Shown: piece by piece, positions 56,672 through 64,000 of the stretch
Numbering within the stretch: position 1 is the first letter of the stretch
Layout of the letters: each line of letters starts with the position of its first letter
NCBI RefSeq assembly: GCF_003255815.1
Contig: NC_037681.1
Span: 61,457,690 to 61,521,689, forward strand
Source of the DNA: Theropithecus gelada
Taxonomy: Eukaryota > Chordata > Mammalia > Primates > Cercopithecidae
Reading direction: 5' to 3'
Length of the DNA stretch: 64,000 bases
The notes under the pieces: generated by a model
What the model was told of the DNA's origin: nothing
The model's database searches: none
The model's input: only the letters and a program-made list of their open reading frames with translations
Position numbers and translations under genes: made by a program

Positions 56672-58289
56672 TATAAATAGGTCCGGATGCTCATGGAATG
56701 TTTTAGACAATAATACATCCTGAAGTTTGGAAACAGCAGAAAAGTAATTCCCTTTTCACTTTGCCCCTTACTGTCAATCTATATTGTAATAAGGGAAAAA
56801 TCCTAGAAAAAAAATACGTCTCTTCAAAAAAAAGTAATACATCATGTTCATTTATAATTTCTGACCATGTCTATACCTTTAAAGATGCCAAGGCTAAATC
56901 AAAAGAAAAAATAGTAAATTGACTCACATACAGTGATAATACTCAGAATATTTGTAGAAAAGAGATACTTGATTATACTTGGTAATTTAAAACAGCCATA
57001 CCATTAAACCTAGCTCCTAGTTCATTTTGGCAGTACCTCCTCAACTCAGATGACTTAAAAATAAGAGGGCATTATAGAATTCCATAAAGTGGAATATGGT
57101 TGAGTATCCATCAAAGAAGGAGAAGGCATAGAGTATGTCATTCGATTTAAATGTCTTGAAAGAAATAATCGGAAAAATATTATCTTATACCTAATTAGAC
57201 CACCCCTTAGCTGAAGGTTGTTATAGGCAGCTGCGATGATTCTTTAGCCAGACAGCAAATTGCAATGGTTTTAGCATTACCTTCATTTTGTGGTTCCAAG
57301 ATGTTTCATCCTACTAATCCTAAGAGATTCAAAGTTTAAGTGAGAAAAGAATGATTTATACACCTAAACATCCATCTTTGAGAAAAGTCTCTAAAATAAA
57401 ATGTTATTCTTTTCCTAGTTAGAACTGCTATAAACGATTAACTAGGAGACCACATGAAAACATTAGTAAAGGAAATGTGCACATCATCTGAACATCTGGA
57501 GATTGTTTATTTTCTCCTGGCTTGAGGAAAGCTCTATGTGAAAACCTCAAGCAACATTTTACTATCATTTTTCATCCAGCCTCAATTAAGTAGGACGTGG
57601 TTTTATACCTTTGGTGGTTTTGAGGTTTTGGCATTCCTTGCACACTTGGGGTTGGATATTTCTTCCACATTACAGCTGTTTTTAATATAGACATTGAAAA
57701 CTAGAGGAAATGTACAAACTTTATTGCTTTATTGAGTGCTGTTGCTTTTTGACCTTTTTCAGCACTTGCTTTGGGTGACCTGCTCTAGATTAATCCAAAA
57801 TCAGTATTTTAATACATTGAGTTTCCTGTCAAAATGGATATATTATGAGTTGTCTGTGCATCTAGTAGCCCTTTTCCTCTTGCAAAAATATATTGAATCT
57901 TCACCTACAGATGACTGTGGTCATCATTTTGTCATGATAACCTTTAAAGAATGAGAATGATAAATTTTAGTGGGTCTATCAAAAATGATAGTCACTTTTT
58001 TTATGAAGTATACATTATCAATTTTGCAAGTTTTGACCTCTTACACCTCCCCAATCTCAGCATAATATTAATATCAAAGGACATTTTTGTATGTATGAAA
58101 AAAATCTATAGTGACATAGTCCCAACTAGTCTTAAGTTATAAATTTCACCAAATTTAGATTATTTCTTAAAACATCCATAATATTTCAGAGTTTTTTTTT
58201 TAAATAAAAGGCCTAAATGACAATATCTCACATTAGTATTTAAAAAATAAAAACCAAAGTACAATGATGGCAATGGTGGTGATCATAAC
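56399..58289. other. Unassigned sequence with a (CA)n tract
   Basis: (CA)n at about 56641-56669. The remainder, nearly 1.9 kb, shows no recognisable transposon, and frames 57736-57954 and 57951-58142 have no motif. Confidence 0.45.
56641..56669. repeat. (CA)n microsatellite
   Basis: Uninterrupted CA repeat of about 14 units. Confidence 0.95.
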
Positions 58290-58510
58290 TGAACACAGTG
58301 ATTTAAACTTTTATTAAAATCGCAAAGGACTTTTATGCATGGATTTTATTTCGTAATCTGTGAGGCAGCCTATACAGGATTATTCAACATTTTGGAAAAC
58401 AAGTTAAATGAAGTCCAAGGAAATTAAATATCTTGTGTGAGATGACACTTCCATGCAGTGGAAAATCCAGGTTTCTTGGACTTAGCCCTGCAGTCTTTAC
58501 TGTCAGCAGT
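58290..58510 (+). mobile_element. MIR SINE
   Basis: 'ttttatgcatggattttatttcgtaatctgtgaggcagcctatacagg' region (58330-58379), 'gaaaacaagttaaatgaagtcc', 'tatcttgtgtgagatgacac', 'gtggaaaatccaggtttcttggacttagccctgcagtcttt'. Good order, high divergence. Confidence 0.68.
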
Positions 58511-59577
58511 TTTCTTTATTAGTTTCTCTTGTGACTAAAAGAATGATTTGGACACTTTTCTACCAAGCATTTCTGGAAAATACATTAATGAACTTGTAAG
58601 GAATTTCTGAACGCAGTATTACTCGGGGACTCAATTAGAGTGTGATATTCCTGTTATTTAAAGAGCACAACTATACTTGGCAAAAGAACCTAATATTATG
58701 CACTAATCATTGTAAAAACTTGCTTTCATTTTGGTTCTACTAGCCCATGCTTCCATAATCTGGAAAACATAAAAAAACATTATTGTGGAGACACAATAGA
58801 GGCAATTATTTAGGGGCAATAAATGTTCTGGGGATTTAGTGCTTCCAAATTCACCAGTAATCTTTTATTTCTTCAAGACGAGGTCTTTATTTAGCCTATC
58901 TCTGACTATTCACTCAATCTTTAAAAAGCAATCATAATAAAGAATAAGTAGTAGAATGCTAGCAAAAAGTTCTGCAATTACAAATATTAGTAAAATGCAA
59001 AGTGCTATTCTTTATATTTCAGCTCACTTCTACAACTATATAGGGTAAGAATAATGCCATACTATCTTAGATATTTTTGTGCACTGATTTCTAGCCCAAA
59101 CAGCAATTAATCTAAGAACTTTGTGCAAGAATGATCTATCAAATGAAATTAGTTGTGACCAAGTAGTCTCCTTATTTGTGCAATGATAACATCAACCTTA
59201 ATGGAACACAACGTAAAATGGAAGTTGTAGTTGAAGTACTGTGGCAATACATACCACATTTTAAAGAGAAGTGAAAAGGTATGATACCAGGAATGCATAT
59301 TAACCAGTTATAAACAATTTATGACTTTTAAACTATTCATCCCCTTTAAGGAGATAAGAGGTTACAGATTAGAATATACTTCACGTGGTTACAGATTAGA
59401 ATATACTTTGGCCAACAGATACTAGTGTGATAAACATCACAACTTCTATAAAGAAGGATTACAGGAAGCCTTGTTTCTCACTTCCAGACTAAGGAAAGAG
59501 GCTTTACTTGGCAACTCAGAACATCTTACATGGCTCTAACCTAGTTTGTGGGACACAATGGACTGCTCTCTGATAAA
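58511..59577. other. Unassigned sequence
   Basis: No element or gene recognised. Confidence 0.45.
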
Positions 59578-59580
59578 CAA

Positions 59581-59632
<52 letters not shown>
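59581..59632. repeat. (TATC)13 tetranucleotide microsatellite
   Basis: Thirteen perfect TATC units (GATA on the other strand), followed by 'tatatc'. Purity and length make it a likely polymorphic STR. Confidence 0.98.
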
Positions 59633-59635
<3 letters not shown>

Positions 59636-61709
59636 ATCTGAAGGTAGACTAAGTGATTGGTGAATTGCTCTGATGGTGGAAAAGATAAGCAATTGTTATT
59701 CCCTCAAATTTTCCAGCATTCACAAATTTTTCAGGGTTTTCAGGGTATTGGAAGCATGAGAATTTCCTTGGACACATATGTGTGAAAACAAACAGAAGCC
59801 AACATTGGGTGTCTTTGAACATATCCAAGTTCACAGCAGAAAGAAGCTGAGCATAATGGTGATACCTAGAGGCTGTGAAAGGAATCATAGGGGAAAAGTT
59901 AGAATAGAGATAAGTTCAACACTTATGGAACCTCAGTTGCATTTGTCAGAGTGATGGTGAGATTTCTGAGAACGAATTGAAATATCTGCCAAGCTCAGAG
60001 GGTGCTAGATCTTCACAATGGCACCAGTCACTGGAAATTTCCTAATTCTATTTCCTCTCCTCCTCCTACTGCTCCAATCATAGGGGGCCAAAAATTATAA
60101 TTAACAAAATGGGTAAAGGAGGAATAAAGGCATATAGTGGAAATGGGGTAAGGAACTGTAAGCCCTTTCTCCATCTTCAGATTCTCATTTATAGTAAGCA
60201 AGTCAGGGAAGAAGTTGGACTTGAAAGCAATACTGAATTTATCACTATTACATAGACTTAAACAATTGGTTACTAAACTGAAACTGTGTTGTGTGAATTT
60301 AAGAGACTGGAAAATCATCTGAACTACTTAAGATTAAACAGAAACACCCTGAAGATTTGTTTCATTTTTCTTCCATGGGCAAGGGAAAGCTTAAACTCAC
60401 AGAGTAAATTTAAAGGGACTGTGGGAGACAAGTTGTTTTCTGATGATACTCCATTGAGTTTTTCATGTTCAATGTTAGAGTAGACAGTTGTACAATTAGT
60501 AATAATAATCACTAAGATTATGGCAGTTATTGGAATTGCCTACAATCTAACTAATGTGTCTTTTTAAAAATTTCTTTCCGACTCTAAACATTCAACTTAT
60601 TTCTGACTTAGAACATTGCTTTTCTTTTGACATGTATTCTTCACCTCTATTACCAAGTTTCTATCCTGTTTCTAAACTTATTCTGATATAAATCAAGAGT
60701 TTCTGTTTTGTCTACCAGGCTGAGAACACTTTGGACAATGTCACAGGAAAATTGCAGTTTAAATAGCCTTTAAGTGACAGCGTTATATATTTGCATTTCC
60801 CTGTCTTTTCAGAAACAAGAGTTAGCGATAGAACAACTAATGGGAAATTCATGTTAGAATGGAGGCTGAGCTAGTTTAACATTTCTTTTGGCTGTCCTTT
60901 CAAGCTAATAATGAAGGAGCAGAGTATAATGTAGTAATGCCTTTTCTCCCCATTGTTTTTCAAAAATGCACTCATTAAACCAAAGCTTTCCTATAATCCT
61001 TTAATAAACAATTATACAGTTAGCAGCAATATAAAAGCACTTCCATATTTTATAGTAACTAAGAATCCCTGCTATCTATAATTACAGCCAATACTTGGAC
61101 AAAAGGGGAAAGACTTAATTTTCTTAATGTTTTCATGCATGGAAAAACAATCAAGTTTTCCTTCTTATATGTAATTGCCTTGACTGGCCCTAGCTGGATT
61201 TCCTTTTCCAAATTATAACCAGTCAGATCATTGGAGTGTTAAAATAAAGTCTTTAAACAGCCAGATATTATTTGATTGTCTATAGTTCTAATGGCAGTGA
61301 TAAGAATCTTTCTAAGTCACATGTGTTCTTTGCTATCATTCATTCCCTCAAGGGCCAGACTGACTCTATTCATTGACCTTAAATCTTGATTAAGTTCTGG
61401 TTGGAAACAAATAAAGCCGAAGACTGGAAAATGGAACAGTCCATCATTGATAGAATTTTGCCTCAAGAAGCAGTGAGGGAAAAAATAAGAAATGTTCTTT
61501 CATTAAAGACTGTGCTAAGCTAGTAGGTCTGACTTTGTCAAGTTACTAATAGAATTCCGGAAAGTTGAACCCAGAGTGAACAAGAGTGTGGAAAGGATGG
61601 AAGAAGGGGTGATGTCTCAAAAGACTTCATTTTCAGGCCTGTTAGTTCATCTTACCGAGTGATGCATAGCTACTCCAAACTAGGCATCAATATATGTTCT
61701 CCTTGTGCA
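59633..61709. other. Unassigned sequence (about 2.1 kb)
   Basis: No transposon family recognised. Frames (59649-59888, 60028-60318, 60286-60483) are short, without motifs, and have no supporting features. Confidence 0.45.
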
Positions 61710-62310
61710 TTGCGTTTGTATTATGTTGACTTTTCCATCTTGGTCTATAAAATATTGGAAGGAGCTGGTTCAAATTTCTCACTATAAGTTGATTTTTTTC
61801 CTCCCCATAGATCAGTCTTTTTCTGCTTTCTACATTTTGTGGCTATGTTACTGAGTGTACTCAAATATTAAATAGTTCCACTTGCCTGGTGAATCTTTAT
61901 CACAGGAATGCCTCTTCTTATCTCTAGTAGTTTGCTTGCATTAAAGTTCGGTGTGCCTGATATTAACATGACTCCACAGACTTTCTTTTGGACATAGTGG
62001 TAAAGCATTTCTTTTTCCCTCAACTTATTTCTAATATTTTTTGTAGCACTATGTTCATATGTTCCTTTTGTAAAAGACTATAATTTGATTTTAAATCTTT
62101 AAATCTAGTCTGAAAATATTGGTATTTTAATTGGAACATTTAGTATAGTCACATTTATTGTAATTATCAAAATATTTGGGTTCATATCTACCATCTTATT
62201 TTGTGCTCTGTAGCCTCCCTCTCCTGTTCCTTTTTTTTTATTGTCCTTTCTTGGTTTGTCTCAGATTTTTTGAATATTTTTATTATTGCATTTTCCCTTT
62301 GATGATTAAG
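61710..62310 (-). mobile_element. L1M ORF2 5'-region fragment, antisense
   Basis: 'gtgtgcctgatattaacatgactccacagactttcttttgg' region (61949-61990), 'ccctcaacttatttctaata', 'ttttaattggaacatttagtatagtcacatttattgtaat' and 'ctaccatcttattttg' match, in order, the antisense old-L1 region also present near 1100-1500. Confidence 0.72.
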
Positions 62311-62320
62311 TCATATTAAC

Positions 62321-62450
62321 ACAATTTTATGTTTAAGGAAACTGAGTCATAGGAAGCAGTACTCATAGAAAAGTCACTCAAGATTTGAAAACCTGCTGCA
62401 TGCCTCCAGAAAGCATGTTTTTATCTATTATGCTGCTGTTCAAGGAACCA
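62321..62450 (+). mobile_element. MIR fragment
   Basis: 'gtttaaggaaactgagtcataggaagcagtactcatagaaaagtcactcaagatttgaaaacctgctgc' region (62331-62400) and 'ttttatctattatgctgctg' follow MIR order. Confidence 0.62.
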
Positions 62451-64000
62451 AACTGAGATTATCATTAATTCCTCTATATCTAACACAGTGTTATATCTAT
62501 AAGATTAGTATCTTTGAATTCCTACACATAAATTTTCTCTCTTTTTGTTTCTATGCTGTGATTTGTAACTTCAGGCTCCCAATTCACCATTAGAAGTAAA
62601 GCACAAAAACATTACTCCCAGCATAGATTATACATATATTCAACACTGTGAGTTCCAGATGGTCCTTGCAGAGCCACATTTCCAAGGAACACATTTGGAA
62701 AGCCACAGTGGTGAATTACACTATCTTTCTAACTACTCCTCTACAATATTAAAGTAACACAAATATTTATTATCATTAATTTCCAATAAATTTGTGTTTG
62801 GTTTTGTGAATAAAACCAAACAGATCAGTATCAAAGAATGGTTTGCATGTTGACACATATCTCTGAATTAAGATCTTTTTATAGGCAATTTTAAGGATTC
62901 TTTTGATCCTAGTTTTATTAAGTACTCTCAATTGAGTTTCTTAGTTTGGATGTATACATGTAACTCTAAAAGGAAGATTAGAAGGTAGCAAAGCAATATC
63001 AAAGAAGATAGTCATACAGACTCCCATTTGGTTGCCATAAAAAATCAACAGTAAGAAAAGTTTTAATTTTTTGAAATGCACAGATTACCTAATTATAATG
63101 AATCTAAGAATAATTTGAATGAATTTCTTTTTCAGTATTTATAATTCACATTTCATTGGGCTTTTCATTTTTTGTAAGGTTAATTTCCCTTCACTTTTTA
63201 AGTCATTATTTATTCTTTGCTTTGGAGAGTTGAGTTTTCCAAACAGAATTGTAAATAAAAGACTGAGGAAACTCTCCAAAATCAATGAGTGACATGTGTT
63301 CGCTATAACTTGGGCATAAAATCAAATATAGTTTAGACAATTAATCTAAAAAATGTGTGTTTGTGTTGGGGGGTTGGGGCTGTTATTTTTGTCTTCCCTT
63401 ACAGAAAAACTTTAAAGATAAGTAGACTCAATCTTAGTATGGTTTTGATTTTTTTTTTTTTTACTTTCTTGTATTTATTTTCTTTTTAAACTAGTAAATG
63501 CAGTAGACTTAACATTAACCAAATAAAAGTGTTGAAAAGAGTCTTCTGAGGCAAACTCTCATTTAAATCACTCTATTTGTGCAAAACATTTGCAACATGA
63601 TAAAACTCTTTAACAAGTTTGGATTCCTTCCTGGGAGTTATATATATTTTAAACTCAGATTGGTTTGGATTTTTTACACAACAAGTACCAACATTTTTCT
63701 ATTGGTTCAATTATATCAGAAGACATTCTCTCTGTAGAGCTGGCTTTGTGGGTTTTATTTTAAAATCTGGGAGTAATTCCAATGCTATTAAATGAGCTCT
63801 TGAAAAGCTGAAAGAGGGAGACGGGACATCACAAGGACTATACATACATAATAAGTGATTCTAAAATAGAATCTTATATATCAAGGTGAGAAATAATATA
63901 ACTTAGGTGTTTTTACTTCTCAAAATATGTTTTATGTATGCTATTTTTGGCTTTGCTAAAAAAATCAATATACAAAGCCTGAAAAAACATAAGCCTCAAC
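62451..64000. other. Unassigned sequence
   Basis: No convincing element. 'gagccacatttccaaggaacacatttggaaagccac' near 62670-62706 hints at an hAT/MER-type end, but it is too short to call. T12 run near 63450. Confidence 0.4.

Noticed and set aside
62580..62720. An hAT/MER5-like end
   Set aside because: Only one short block resembles the family; no second terminus.

Overview
The window is primate nuclear DNA, most likely human: AT-rich, with no compact gene layout, and filled with lineage-diagnostic repeats (Alu elements including a Y/Sc-like copy, L1PA-type LINE-1, a THE1 MaLR provirus, an LTR2/HERV-E-like LTR, a Tigger transposon and many old MIR/L2/L1M relics). I found no functional protein-coding gene, tRNA or rRNA. 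The longest reading frames are decayed pieces of L1 ORF1/ORF2 and of a Tigger transposase. The window reads as a gene-poor intergenic or long-intron segment. Family names were assigned by comparing the sequence with remembered consensus patterns, so subfamily labels are tentative and boundaries are approximate (often +/-10-20 bp) unless a target-site duplication (TSD) is quoted.

Layout. 1-3.4 kb: antisense L1M fragments, one carrying a 45-bp tandem duplication. 3.4-10.3 kb: a MIR, then a long antisense L2 interrupted by a 1.5-kb antisense L1. 10.3-14.6 kb: MIRs, an antisense Alu, a free left Alu monomer and an MLT1 LTR. 15.0-17.7 kb: a nearly complete Tigger element sitting inside a (TG)n tract, followed by a TA-rich inverted-repeat block at 17.7-18.15 kb. 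18.6-21.6 kb: a 351-bp direct local duplication around old LTR and L1 relics. 22-31 kb: four Alus, a MER20, a THE1/MST solo LTR with an exact 5-bp TSD, an MLT-like LTR and L1M pieces. 31-37 kb: mostly unassigned sequence with a MIR, an LTR2-like solo LTR and an AluJ half.

37.7-55.15 kb is the most rearranged part. It holds three L1 insertions with 5' inversions (twin-priming structure), an Alu followed by an extra right monomer, a complete LTR-internal-LTR THE1 provirus whose 3' LTR was later hit by a short L1, and an Alu fragment sharing a 49-bp exact block with a nearby Alu. From 55.15 kb to the end there is a MaLR LTR, MIRs, a pure (TATC)13 microsatellite, an L1M piece and several kilobases where I recognise nothing.

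The elements do not form a pathway. They record successive insertions, with younger elements (L1PA, AluS/Y, THE1) landing in or beside older ones (L2, MIR, L1M, MLT1, Tigger). No undescribed gene system was found. The strongest structural observations are the 17.7-18.15 kb inverted-repeat block, the 18.6/21.25 kb duplication with a third-locus 20-mer at its junction, and the cluster of inverted L1 insertions.
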